From JAAXHH01 sp965248395 (GTDB taxonomy: Bacteria; JAAXHH01), in assembly GCA_965248395.1 (NCBI GenBank), contig OZ252103.1, forward strand, positions 62,001-126,000: a stretch of 64,000 bases of DNA. The letters run 5' to 3'. The notes beneath the pieces were generated by a model, which worked only from the letters and a program-made list of their open reading frames with translations, made no database searches and had not been told where the DNA came from. Positions 46,451 to 54,705 of the stretch are shown here, in pieces; positions within the stretch are counted from its first letter, which is position 1; every line of letters starts with the position of its first letter. The position numbers were made by a program, and so were the translations under genes.

Positions 46451-47566
46451 ATGTTCGATCCCGTCCGCGTAACCAGGGAACTCATCGCCTTCAATTCGAT
46501 CAGCGCCAACAGCAACGCACCCGTATCGGATTACCTGCAGGAGCAACTCGACCGTTTGGATTTCACGGTCGAACGTATAGGCTACCGGGACGATAAGGGC
46601 GTGGAAAAGGTCAATCTCGTCGGCCGCAAGGGAGAGGGGAAGGGCGGACTGGCGCTGCTGGGCCATTCCGACACCGTCCCGGTGGACGGCTGGGAAGAAG
46701 ACCCCTTTTCGGCGGTGATCAGGGACAATCGGATTTACGGCCGGGGAAGCTGCGACATGAAAGGCGCCCTGGCCACCATGCTGGCGGCGGGTGCGGCCTT
46801 CGAGGCGTCGGACCTTTCCGCGCCGGTCTACCTCGTGTTCACGGCCGACGAGGAAGTCGGTTGCTGGGGCGCGGCCGAAGTCAGCGACCGGTCAGAACTC
46901 CTGGCGGATAACGACCTGCGCTTCGGGATCATCTGCGAACCGACACTCATGCAGGTCGTACGGGCGCACAAGGGGGCGATTTTCCTTCGGGCGGAGACAA
47001 CGGGCCGGGCGGCCCACAGCAGTACCGGAAGAGGCGTTAACGCCCATCTCGCCATGATACCCTTTCTCGCGGAGATGAAGGCGATCCATGATGAACTGCG
47101 CTCGGACCCCGTCCACCTGAACGATGAATTCGATCCGCCCTTTTCCGATTGGAACATCGGGATCAACGACGGCGGGATCGCCCTGAACATGACGGCTCCC
47201 CTTAGCGTATGCACGGTCTACTACCGGCCGATGCCAGGCCAGGACCAGGAGGCCCTCCTGGACCGAACCCGGGACGCGGCCGACCGGTGCGGCGTGGAAC
47301 TGACGATCCAGAAGATCGGGGATCCCTTCAGCACGTCCGCGGATTCGGAATTGGTCCAGAAGGCGCTTCGGGTCACCGGAACGGAGAAGGCCCATACGGT
47401 ACCTTACGGCACAGACGGCCTGGTCTTCGGCAAGAAGATGGAACTGATCCTGCTGGGCCCCGGGGATATACGCCAGGCCCACACGGTGGACGAATGGATG
47501 GACCTCGACCAGTACGACCTTGCGATCGACGTGTACAATGACATGATCCGCGCGTTCTGCGTGTGA
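46451..47566 (+). CDS. M20-family metallopeptidase (ArgE/DapE/CPG2-like)
   Basis: The 371-residue zinc hydrolase has the metal motifs LGHSDTVPVDGWE, GRGSCDMKGALATMLAAG and TADEEVGCWGA, a dimerisation domain in the middle, and a final LGPGDIRQAHTVDEWM with the last ligand histidine. Acetylornithine deacetylase and succinyl-diaminopimelate desuccinylase are both possible; no arginine or lysine genes lie nearby to decide. An 18-bp tandem repeat starts 5 bp after its stop. Confidence 0.88.
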   Translation: MFDPVRVTRELIAFNSISANSNAPVSDYLQEQLDRLDFTVERIGYRDDKGVEKVNLVGRKGEGKGGLALLGHSDTVPVDGWEEDPFSAVIRDNRIYGRGSCDMKGALATMLAAGAAFEASDLSAPVYLVFTADEEVGCWGAAEVSDRSELLADNDLRFGIICEPTLMQVVRAHKGAIFLRAETTGRAAHSSTGRGVNAHLAMIPFLAEMKAIHDELRSDPVHLNDEFDPPFSDWNIGINDGGIALNMTAPLSVCTVYYRPMPGQDQEALLDRTRDAADRCGVELTIQKIGDPFSTSADSELVQKALRVTGTEKAHTVPYGTDGLVFGKKMELILLGPGDIRQAHTVDEWMDLDQYDLAIDVYNDMIRAFCV

Positions 47567-47571
47567 TGGCC

Positions 47572-47715
47572 GGCATGGTCAGCTTGGCTGGCATGGTCAG
47601 CTTGGCTGGCATGGTCAGCTTGGCTGGCATGGTCAGCTTGGCTGGCATGGTCAGCTTGGCTGGCATGGTCAGCTTGGCTGGCATGGTCAGCTTGGCTGGC
47701 ATGGTCAGCTTGGCC
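47572..47715 (+). repeat. Tandem repeat, eight copies of an 18-bp unit
   Basis: The unit GGCATGGTCAGCTTGGCT is repeated eight times head to tail without interruption; the last copy ends GGCC in place of GGCT. Because 18 is a multiple of three, every frame stays open: one plus frame reads GMVSLA repeats from a GTG/ATG at 47563/47566, and the minus strand reads MPAKLT repeats. It fills most of the gap between the M20 peptidase gene and ychF. Copy identity suggests recent expansion by strand slippage or assembly-sensitive length. Confidence 0.95.
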
Positions 47716-47789
47716 CGTATGGCCGCATGGTCCGTAAAGCCAGCCTATGCTCACCAGGCTGGAAGGAACGACACCAGGAGGATAGGGAT

Positions 47790-48863
47790 TTGCAAATCGG
47801 CCTCGTCGGCCTGCCCGGTTCCGGGAAGACTACATTGTTCAACGCGCTGGTAAGAGCCAACGCGGAAACCGGCGGTTTCACGGGGATGAATAAGGCCAAC
47901 CGGGGGATGATCAAGGTTCCGGATCAAAGGGTGAACCGCCTTTCCGGTCTGTTCAATCCCCTCAAGACCACCTTCGCCACCGTGGAATACCTCGACATCG
48001 GCGGCGTAACGGCGGGGTCGGGAAAGCAGGAGGAGCAGCAGGGCGCCGGGGGGTTGAACGACCTGCGCAACATGGACGTGCTGGTGCACGTCCTGCGTGG
48101 GTTTCCGGACCTGGCCGGATCGCCCGTTACACCGGGAGAAGATTTCGAGTCGGTGGGGCTGGAACTCGCCATCGCCGACCTCGAGATCATCGAGCGCCGG
48201 TTGGGCCGCCTGTCCAAGGAGGCCCGGTCCACGAAGCGGCCGGAACTGGTGCGCGAATCGGAACTGCTTGAACTGTGCAAGGAGGAAATCGAAGGGGGCG
48301 GGGTCATACGGAACCTCGAATTCGTACCGGAAGACGAGAAAAAGATGAGAGGCTATCAGTTTCTGTCGCAGAAACCGGTTCTCCTGGTGCTGAACATCCC
48401 CGAGGAAGACCTGGGCCGGGAAGCGCAAAGACTGGAAGAGCTGGGTGAGTACTCCGCCCAGGTGGACACCCTGGCGCTATGCGCGAAAGTCGAAATGGAA
48501 ATCGCCCAACTCGAAGAGCGTGACGCCGGCGCCTTCCTGGATGATCTGGGCATCGCGGAATCCGCCCTGAACCGGATGATCATCGCCTCGTACCGGCTGT
48601 TGAACCTGGTCTCCTTCTTCACCGTGGGGGAAGACGAGGTTAAGGCCTGGACCATCACGCGGGGCGTCACGGCGCCCGAAGCGGCCGGGGCGATTCACTC
48701 CGACCTGGAACGGGGATTCATTCGGGCAGAAACGCTGGAATGGCAATCGCTGCTCGATCTCGGGGGATGGCATGCGGCGAAGGAGAAAGGCGTGCTGCGC
48801 GTGGAAGGAAAACAGTACGTCGTCAAGGACGGTGACGTGATCAACGTGCGTTTCAACGTCTGA
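47790..48863 (+). CDS. ychF: Redox-regulated ATPase/GTPase YchF
   Basis: The 357-residue Obg-family P-loop protein has GLVGLPGSGKTTLFNAL at the N-terminus, a coiled-coil insertion (about 140-210) and a C-terminal TGS domain (SFFTVGEDEVKAWTITRG; GVLRVEGKQYVVKDGDVI). The TTG at 47790 has AGGAGG (47776-47781) eight bases upstream and starts at the expected homologous position; an in-frame start at 47727 would add 21 unrelated residues. Confidence 0.94.
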   Translation: MQIGLVGLPGSGKTTLFNALVRANAETGGFTGMNKANRGMIKVPDQRVNRLSGLFNPLKTTFATVEYLDIGGVTAGSGKQEEQQGAGGLNDLRNMDVLVHVLRGFPDLAGSPVTPGEDFESVGLELAIADLEIIERRLGRLSKEARSTKRPELVRESELLELCKEEIEGGGVIRNLEFVPEDEKKMRGYQFLSQKPVLLVLNIPEEDLGREAQRLEELGEYSAQVDTLALCAKVEMEIAQLEERDAGAFLDDLGIAESALNRMIIASYRLLNLVSFFTVGEDEVKAWTITRGVTAPEAAGAIHSDLERGFIRAETLEWQSLLDLGGWHAAKEKGVLRVEGKQYVVKDGDVINVRFNV

Positions 48864-48864
48864 T

Positions 48865-48889
48865 ACAGGGGCAAAGACCTGTGGTTTTT
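48865..48889 (+). terminator. Possible weak terminator after ychF
   Basis: ACAGG (48865-48869) pairs with CCTGT (48878-48882), followed by GGTTTTT. The stem is only five pairs. Confidence 0.4.
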
Positions 48890-48891
48890 CC

Positions 48892-48921
48892 TTGTCACCA
48901 GCCAGGTACGGACAATATCAT
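48892..48921 (+). promoter_or_regulatory. Possible promoter of the selenoprotein gene
   Basis: TTGTCA (48892-48897) and TATCAT (48916-48921) at 18 bp; an overlapping TAATAT is an alternative -10. It lies about 70 bp upstream of the ATG. Confidence 0.4.
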
Positions 48922-48991
48922 AATATAGCAGGATACTACTGGCCGGCCGAAAACGACCGGACTTCATTCCACCACCCAGAAAAATGGATCA

Positions 48992-49573
48992 ATGACCATG
49001 ATTACCGCTTACCGCTTCATGACCGTGTTGATCCTGGCCGGAGCCCTGATGTGGTCTTCGCCGGCCGGCGCTCAACTCCGCGACAACACCAACTTCAACC
49101 CGGAACCGGTCAGTCTTACCGACTTCAAAAAGGTGTTCAACGGCGATACGGGCAAGGTTCGCCTCGTACTGTTGTTCTCCCCTACATGAGGCCAGTGCAT
49201 AGGCGGCGCCGGGGCGGTGCAGCAAAACATACTACAGCAGTTGGCTTCAGATGATCTTCGCGTGTACGTGGTCTGGCAGCGCATCCTGAACAACGATTCG
49301 GTTAACACGGCCCAGGAAGCGGCGGGCAAGATGTTCAACGACGGACGGGTTCGCCACATGTGGGATCCCGCCCACGCACTGGGCTTCTGGTACAAGCAGG
49401 CCGGGGACCTGGAACACAAGGACCCGCTCGTCTGGGACGCCTACTACCTCTACAGTGCGGAATCCGAGTGGACGGACGCGCCCAGCGGGTTGATCGATAC
49501 AGGCAGCACGGTCTGGAATCTAAGAGACCGTCTCAAGAATTCGGTGGAATCGACGGTGGGAGCCGGAGACTGA
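48992..49573 (+). CDS. Probable exported thioredoxin-like selenoprotein (in-frame UGA, UxxC)
   Basis: The frame from the ATG at 48992 is open except for one TGA at 49187-49189, then continues in the same frame to a second TGA at 49571-49573. If the first UGA is read as selenocysteine the protein has 193 residues. It has a signal peptide (about 1-27, ending SSPAGAQ) and then LVLLFSPT-U66-GQC69-IGGAG, a UxxC redox motif at the end of a beta strand as in thioredoxin folds. RVYVVWQRILNND and RVRHMWDPAHALGFWY follow. Cysteine-containing relatives with FSPTCxxC are, from memory, small exported redoxins. A hairpin that could be a bacterial SECIS follows the UGA. The alternative is a nonsense mutation in a CxxC gene. 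No selA, selB, selC or selD is in the window. Confidence 0.78.
49203..49223 (+). promoter_or_regulatory. Candidate bacterial SECIS hairpin
   Basis: In the mRNA the stem GGCGCC-side bases 49206-49210 pair with 49216-49220 (GCGCC with GGUGC, one G-U). One G-A mismatch separates them from two further pairs at 49203-49204 and 49222-49223. The apical loop GGGGC (49211-49215) begins with G and lies about 22 nt after the UGA, within the range described for bacterial SECIS elements. I folded this by eye only. Confidence 0.45.
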
Positions 49574-50896
49574 TCATCCTTCCAGGCTGAGCAGGAAAGG
49601 TTCCTCGAAAGCCTGGACCAGCCACTGCATGAAACGGGCGCCGTCGGCGCCGTCTATGAGCCGGTGATCGTAGGAGATCATCAGCGGCAGCATGAGACGC
49701 GGCTCAAACGCCCCGTCCACGTAGACCTGTTCCATGCGGCTGCGCGCGAGACCCAGGATGGCCACTTCCGGGGCATTGATGATCGGCGCGAAGAAGGTCC
49801 CGCCGAACCCGCCCAGGTTCGATATCGTGAAGGTACTCCCCTGCATGTCGTCCGGGGACAGTTTCCTGTCCCGCGCCCGGGCGGCGATCTCCGACAGTTC
49901 AGTGGAAAGCTCGATCATGTTCTTCCGGTCGACGTCCCGTATGACCGGCACGACGAGGCCGCGGTCCGTATCGACCGCTACGCCTACGTGGTAGTATTTC
50001 TTGTAGATAATCTCGTGCCTTGACATGTCGACGCTGGCGTTGAACTGGGGAAACCTCTTGAGCGCCGCGGCTACGATCTTCAGGGCGATGGCCGTCATGG
50101 TCAGTTTGCCGGCGGCGGCTTCGGCCGTGGGGCCGAACTGCTTGCGCAGGTCTTCCATGTCGGTGACGTCGGCCTTGTCGCCATAGGTGACATGAGGAAT
50201 ATTGATCCAGGCGGCGCCCAGGTGTTCCGCGGCAGCCCTGCGCAGATTGCTCATCGGCTCGGTTTCCACCGGACCCCATTTCGTGAATTCCGGCAGCTGA
50301 GCCGAAGGGGCTGGACCGGTGGCGGCACCGCGGCCTGCGCTCAATTGCCTTGAATGGGACTTTACGTCCTCGGAGGATATCCGCCCGGCGGGGCCGGTTC
50401 CGGGTACCTGGCTGATGTCCAGTCCGATTTCCCGGGCGAAACGGCGGACCGAAGGCGCGGCCGGTACGGGTTGCGCAGGCTGGCCGCCAGAAGCAGCCGG
50501 TACGGCCGGTGTTGCCGGCGGGGGCGAAAGCACACTTTCGGTCCTGGGAGCAGCTGCCCGGTCGGCAGGCGCCGCGGAGGCTGTTTCCGTGATTTCGGCG
50601 GCCGGCTCTTCGCCCGCTGCCGATCCTTTCTCTTCTGCCGCGGAGGTCGACGCGTCGGCCACGGCGTCATACATGAGCACGGGGGCGCCCACATCGGCCG
50701 TCGCACCGTTCTCCACGAGGATTTCCGTTACCACGCCGCTGAATCCCGACGGCACCTCCAGGTTGGCCTTGTCGGTTTCTATTTCCAGGACGGGCTGGTT
50801 GACTTCGACTGTGTCCCCCACCGAGACCAGGATACCTACCACGGTTCCCGCGTCGACGTTTTCACCGAGCGCTGGAAGATTGAAAGGCGTCGCCAT
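49574..50896 (-). CDS. aceF: Dihydrolipoamide acetyltransferase (pyruvate dehydrogenase E2)
   Basis: The 440-residue protein has one N-terminal lipoyl domain (lipoylated lysine K43 in ETDKANLEV) and an alanine/proline/serine/glutamate-rich linker. A peripheral subunit-binding domain (SVRRFAREIGLDISQVPGTG) and an acyltransferase domain ending with the catalytic HRLIDGADGARFMQWL follow. It acetylates CoA from acetyl-lipoamide. aceE lies 19 bp upstream. No E3 gene is present in the window. Its 3' end abuts the selenoprotein gene, with which it converges. Confidence 0.94.
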   Translation of the reverse strand: MATPFNLPALGENVDAGTVVGILVSVGDTVEVNQPVLEIETDKANLEVPSGFSGVVTEILVENGATADVGAPVLMYDAVADASTSAAEEKGSAAGEEPAAEITETASAAPADRAAAPRTESVLSPPPATPAVPAASGGQPAQPVPAAPSVRRFAREIGLDISQVPGTGPAGRISSEDVKSHSRQLSAGRGAATGPAPSAQLPEFTKWGPVETEPMSNLRRAAAEHLGAAWINIPHVTYGDKADVTDMEDLRKQFGPTAEAAAGKLTMTAIALKIVAAALKRFPQFNASVDMSRHEIIYKKYYHVGVAVDTDRGLVVPVIRDVDRKNMIELSTELSEIAARARDRKLSPDDMQGSTFTISNLGGFGGTFFAPIINAPEVAILGLARSRMEQVYVDGAFEPRLMLPLMISYDHRLIDGADGARFMQWLVQAFEEPFLLSLEG

Positions 50897-50915
50897 AGGT
50901 CTAGCGTCTCCCCTG

Positions 50916-53588
50916 TTACAGCATAAGCGGATTCGGCTTGTCGGCGTCGATCTGCAGGTCGCTCATCGCCTGTTTCAGCTTTGACGCCGGCATCTTGCCG
51001 TCGCGCATCAGCCCATAGAGCGCGGACAGCGTGATGTAGCGGGCGTCCACCTCAAAGAAATCCCTCAGTGCGGAACGGCTGTCGCTGCGCCCGAAACCAT
51101 CGGCGCCCAGGGTGATCAACGGGCCCGGGAACCACGACGATATGGTGTCCGGCAGCGCTTTCACGTAGTCGCAGGCCGCCACGTAAGGACCCGGAATATC
51201 TGCTACGCACGAGGTCACATAGGGTACGCGCGGTGTTTCTTCGGGATGCATGATGTTCCATCTCTCCACGTCCACCGCTTCATTGTGCAGCGCCTTGTAA
51301 CTGGTAATGCTCCATACGTCCGCGGCGACTCCGTACTGTTCTTCCAGGATCCTCCCCGCCTTCAGCACCTCGTTCAGAATGGCGCCGCTTCCGAACAGCT
51401 GAACGCGCAGGCCGCTGTCCTGTTTCTCCGATAAGCGGAACCGGTACATCCCTTTGAGGATCCCCTCCCGGGTAGCCTCGGTGTCGCCGGGCATGGGAGG
51501 CATGGCGTAGTTTTCGTTGTGCACGGTCAGGTAGTAGAACACGTCGTCCTGTTCTTCGTACATGCGCCGGATGCCTTCTTCTATGATCACCGCCAGTTCA
51601 TAACCGTAGGCGGGGTCGTATGCCAGCAGGTTCGGCACCGGGTAGGCCAGCAGGTGGCTGTTGCCGTCCTGGTGCTGGAGCCCTTCGCCAGCCAGCGTAG
51701 TGCGTCCCGACGTGGCGCCGACCAGGAATCCCTTGCAGCGCATGTCGCCCGCGGACCATACCAGGTCGCCGACGCGTTGCAGCCCGAACATGGAATAGTA
51801 GATGAAGAAGGGGATGGTATTGATGTCGTAGGTGGAGTAGGCCGTACCCGCGGCGATAAAGGACGACATGGCGCCGGCTTCCGAAATGCCCTCCTCCAGC
51901 AGCTGACCGTCTTTAGACTCGCGGTAGTACAACAGGGTTTCGCTGTCCACCGGGTCGTAGAGCTGCCCCACCGGGGAGTAGATGCCGGATTGACGGAACA
52001 GGGCCTCCATGCCGAAGGTGCGGGCCTCGTCGGGCACGATGGGCACGATGAGGTTTCCGATTTCCTTGTCCCGCATGAGGTCCGAAAGGATGTTGACGAA
52101 GGCCATGGTCGTCGACACCTGGCGGTCCGTCCCCTCGTAGTACTTGCTGTACCTTTCCCACTTCGGCGCGTGCAGCGGGGTAAAGGTCGTCCGCCTGGAG
52201 GGCACGTAGCCTCCGAGAGCCCTGCGCCGCTCGTGCAGATAGACCATCTCTTCGCTGTCCTCGGGCGGCTTGTAGAAAGGCACTTCGGCGACTTCTTCAT
52301 CGGAAATAGGGATCCGGAACCGGTCGCGGAAGGCCAGCAGTTCCTTGTCTTCCATCTTCTTGATCTGGTGCGTGCTGTTGGCCGCCTGTCCGCTGTCGCC
52401 CAGTCCGTATCCCTTGATCGTCTTCATCAGGATGACGGTCGGCGTGCCTTCGTTTTCCAAGGCTGCCCTGTACGCGTGGTACACCTTCAACGGATCGTGG
52501 CCTCCCCGCCGCAGGTGTTGCAACTGGGAATCGGAGAGATGTTCCACCATTTTCTTGAGATCGGGATGGACGCCGAAGAACTTGTTCCGAATGTATTCAC
52601 CGGATTCCATGCTGTACTTCTGGTACTGTCCGTCCACCGTTTCGTGCATGCGGTTCACGAGGAGTCCGTCGTCGTCCTTCTCCAGCAGCGGGTCCCAGTC
52701 ACTGCCCCATAGGCACTTGATGACGTTCCATCCCGCGCCGCGAAAGATGGCTTCCAGTTCCTGTATGATCTTGTGGTTGCCCCTGACCGGACCATCGAGA
52801 CGCTGCAGGTTGCAGTTGATCACGAAGATCAGGTTGTCGAGCTGCTCGAGGACGGGGACGGTGATGGCGCCGAGGGACTCGGGTTCATCCATCTCCCCGT
52901 CGCCCATCATGACCCATACCTTGGAACCGCTCTGCTTCTTGATTCCCCGGTTTTCGAGGTACTTCATGAAACGGGCCTGGTATATCCCGGTTATGGCGCC
53001 AAGGCCCATGGATACCGTGGGGAACTCCCAGAAGTCCGGCATGAGCCAGGGATGGGGATAGGACGACAAACCGGGCGGGTTCACCTCGTGCCGGAAGTTC
53101 TTCAACTGCTCCTCGGAAATACGGCCTTCCAAGTATGCCCGCGCGTATATGCCGGGCGCGGCATGGCCCTGGACGAAGAGCAGGTCTCCCTCGTGGTTTC
53201 CGTTTCGGTTGCGGAAGAAGTGGTTGAATCCGACCTCGTAGAGCGTCGCGGACGACGCGTAGGTGGAGATATGCCCGCCTATGGAGCCGTCGGCCCGGTT
53301 GGCCCGGACCACCATGGCCAGCGCGTTCCAGCGTACGATATTCTTGATGCGCCGTTCCAGGTCCCGGTCACCCGGATAGGGTCCCTGCAGTTCGACGGGT
53401 ATCGTGTTGACGTAGGGCGTGTTGGCGGAGAAAGGGAGGCGCACGCCGGACTCGGCGGCCCGGGATTCCAGCGCCGCGAGTATGCGCCGTGTTCTTTCCG
53501 GGTCACCCTGCGAAATGACGTACTCAATCGATTCGAGCCATTCATGGAGTTCCAGCGCTTCTACATCGGTTTCCACATCCGTTGACAT
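50916..53588 (-). CDS. aceE: Pyruvate dehydrogenase E1, homodimeric type
   Basis: The 890-residue thiamine-diphosphate enzyme decarboxylates pyruvate. It matches the long AceE form: GGHISTYASSATLYEVGFNHFF (read in parts), GDLLFVQGHAAPGIYARA, the ThDP motif MMGDGEMDEPE with NCNLQRLDGPVRGN, and a C-terminal transketolase domain ending LGADGFGRSDSRSALRDFF. The ATG at 53588 is chosen; an in-frame start at 53621 adds 11 residues. It leads the aceE-aceF operon. Confidence 0.95.
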   Translation of the reverse strand: MSTDVETDVEALELHEWLESIEYVISQGDPERTRRILAALESRAAESGVRLPFSANTPYVNTIPVELQGPYPGDRDLERRIKNIVRWNALAMVVRANRADGSIGGHISTYASSATLYEVGFNHFFRNRNGNHEGDLLFVQGHAAPGIYARAYLEGRISEEQLKNFRHEVNPPGLSSYPHPWLMPDFWEFPTVSMGLGAITGIYQARFMKYLENRGIKKQSGSKVWVMMGDGEMDEPESLGAITVPVLEQLDNLIFVINCNLQRLDGPVRGNHKIIQELEAIFRGAGWNVIKCLWGSDWDPLLEKDDDGLLVNRMHETVDGQYQKYSMESGEYIRNKFFGVHPDLKKMVEHLSDSQLQHLRRGGHDPLKVYHAYRAALENEGTPTVILMKTIKGYGLGDSGQAANSTHQIKKMEDKELLAFRDRFRIPISDEEVAEVPFYKPPEDSEEMVYLHERRRALGGYVPSRRTTFTPLHAPKWERYSKYYEGTDRQVSTTMAFVNILSDLMRDKEIGNLIVPIVPDEARTFGMEALFRQSGIYSPVGQLYDPVDSETLLYYRESKDGQLLEEGISEAGAMSSFIAAGTAYSTYDINTIPFFIYYSMFGLQRVGDLVWSAGDMRCKGFLVGATSGRTTLAGEGLQHQDGNSHLLAYPVPNLLAYDPAYGYELAVIIEEGIRRMYEEQDDVFYYLTVHNENYAMPPMPGDTEATREGILKGMYRFRLSEKQDSGLRVQLFGSGAILNEVLKAGRILEEQYGVAADVWSITSYKALHNEAVDVERWNIMHPEETPRVPYVTSCVADIPGPYVAACDYVKALPDTISSWFPGPLITLGADGFGRSDSRSALRDFFEVDARYITLSALYGLMRDGKMPASKLKQAMSDLQIDADKPNPLML

Positions 53589-53774
53589 CAAGTTGCCCCT
53601 GGGTACTTTTCGCGTTGGCATTAAGCCCTTATACCGTTCGAAAACATCGCCTCAAAATAGGTGCGTGGCACCCTTCGTGTCAATCATTATATTCCTATGG
53701 ATGTGCGCCCGGGATGCCCCTGGAGAAGCGCGCACGCGGCCGGAAAAAAGCAACCACGAGCATGGGAGGACGAC

Positions 53775-54674
53775 ATGAAACGCGACGGTTGGCACGGCAT
53801 ATTTACCATACCGCAGACCCCATTTACCGACGATGGTTTATTCGACGAGGAGGGGCTGCGCAGACAGATCGACTTTTGCGTAGACGGGGGCGTTCACGGC
53901 ATCGTCTATCCCGTCATGGTGAGCGAATTCTGGCTGCTCTCGGACGACGAACGGAAACGGGCGATCGACGCGGCCGTTCGAAGCGTGGCCGGACGCGTCC
54001 CCATGATCGCGGGAGTGGCGGGGGTGAGTACGGAGGTGGCCGTGATGTTCGGCCGGTATTCGCGGGAAGCCGGGGCCGATGGCGCGATCGCCCTTCCTCC
54101 CTACGTGCTGAAACCCGGTCTGGACGGACTGGTCGACTATTACCGCCGGGTCGCGGACGCCATGGGGAAACCCGTGTTCATCCAGAATTTCGATCCGCCC
54201 CTGGGATCCAGCCTTTCACCGGGGTTCATCCGGCAGTTGCTGCTCGACATCCCCCACGTGGAGTACATCAAGGAGGAGATGATGCCGTGCGGCCATTCGG
54301 TCACGGCGCTGCTGGAAACGTGCGGCGACGAGTTACGAGGTGTTTTCACCGGTTTCGGCGGGCGCTGGTTTATCAACGAACTGGACCGCGGGGTGAGCGG
54401 CACCATGCCGGCCTGCGAGTTCACCGACGTGTTGGTCCTTCTCTACGAACGCTACAGGTCGGGCGACGTGGAAGGCGCCAGGGAGGTTCACAACCGGTTG
54501 TTGCCCCTGATCAACCTGGCGAGCCTGTACGGCGTGATCTTCTGCAAGGAAATCCTGAGGCGGCGCGGCCTGATCCGTTCCACGTACACGCGGGCGCCGG
54601 GGAGGCTGGACCGGTTCGACCACGGGGAGATCGACCGGCTCATACAAGACGTGGAAGAACTGTTTATTCGATAG
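53775..54674 (+). CDS. Dihydrodipicolinate synthase/N-acetylneuraminate lyase family protein
   Basis: The 299-residue TIM-barrel aldolase has the N-terminal FTIPQTPFTDDGLFDEEGLR segment and the Schiff-base lysine in HVEYIKEE. The strand that normally carries the DapA tyrosine (YNVPSRT) reads FIQNFDPPLG, so it is unlikely to be the true lysine-pathway enzyme. It more likely cleaves or makes a 2-keto acid in sugar-acid metabolism. The ATG at 53775 has GGGAGGA upstream. It stands alone and converges on the DUF6785 gene. Confidence 0.85.
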   Translation: MKRDGWHGIFTIPQTPFTDDGLFDEEGLRRQIDFCVDGGVHGIVYPVMVSEFWLLSDDERKRAIDAAVRSVAGRVPMIAGVAGVSTEVAVMFGRYSREAGADGAIALPPYVLKPGLDGLVDYYRRVADAMGKPVFIQNFDPPLGSSLSPGFIRQLLLDIPHVEYIKEEMMPCGHSVTALLETCGDELRGVFTGFGGRWFINELDRGVSGTMPACEFTDVLVLLYERYRSGDVEGAREVHNRLLPLINLASLYGVIFCKEILRRRGLIRSTYTRAPGRLDRFDHGEIDRLIQDVEELFIR

Positions 54675-54705
54675 TGCGACTTCCGGGAGCATCGTCGCGG
54701 TGTTT

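Noticed and set aside
47572..47715. CRISPR array
   Set aside because: The units are contiguous 18-bp copies without spacers and no cas genes are present.
47563..47853. GMVSLA-repeat peptide as a real gene
   Set aside because: No ribosome binding site of its own, it ends inside ychF in another frame, and the repeat keeps every frame open, so I list it as a repeat only.
48992..49189. Two separate genes or a pseudogene instead of a selenoprotein
   Set aside because: Both halves are in the same frame with no other lesion, and the TGA falls exactly at a redox-motif cysteine position; a nonsense mutation remains possible but is less likely.
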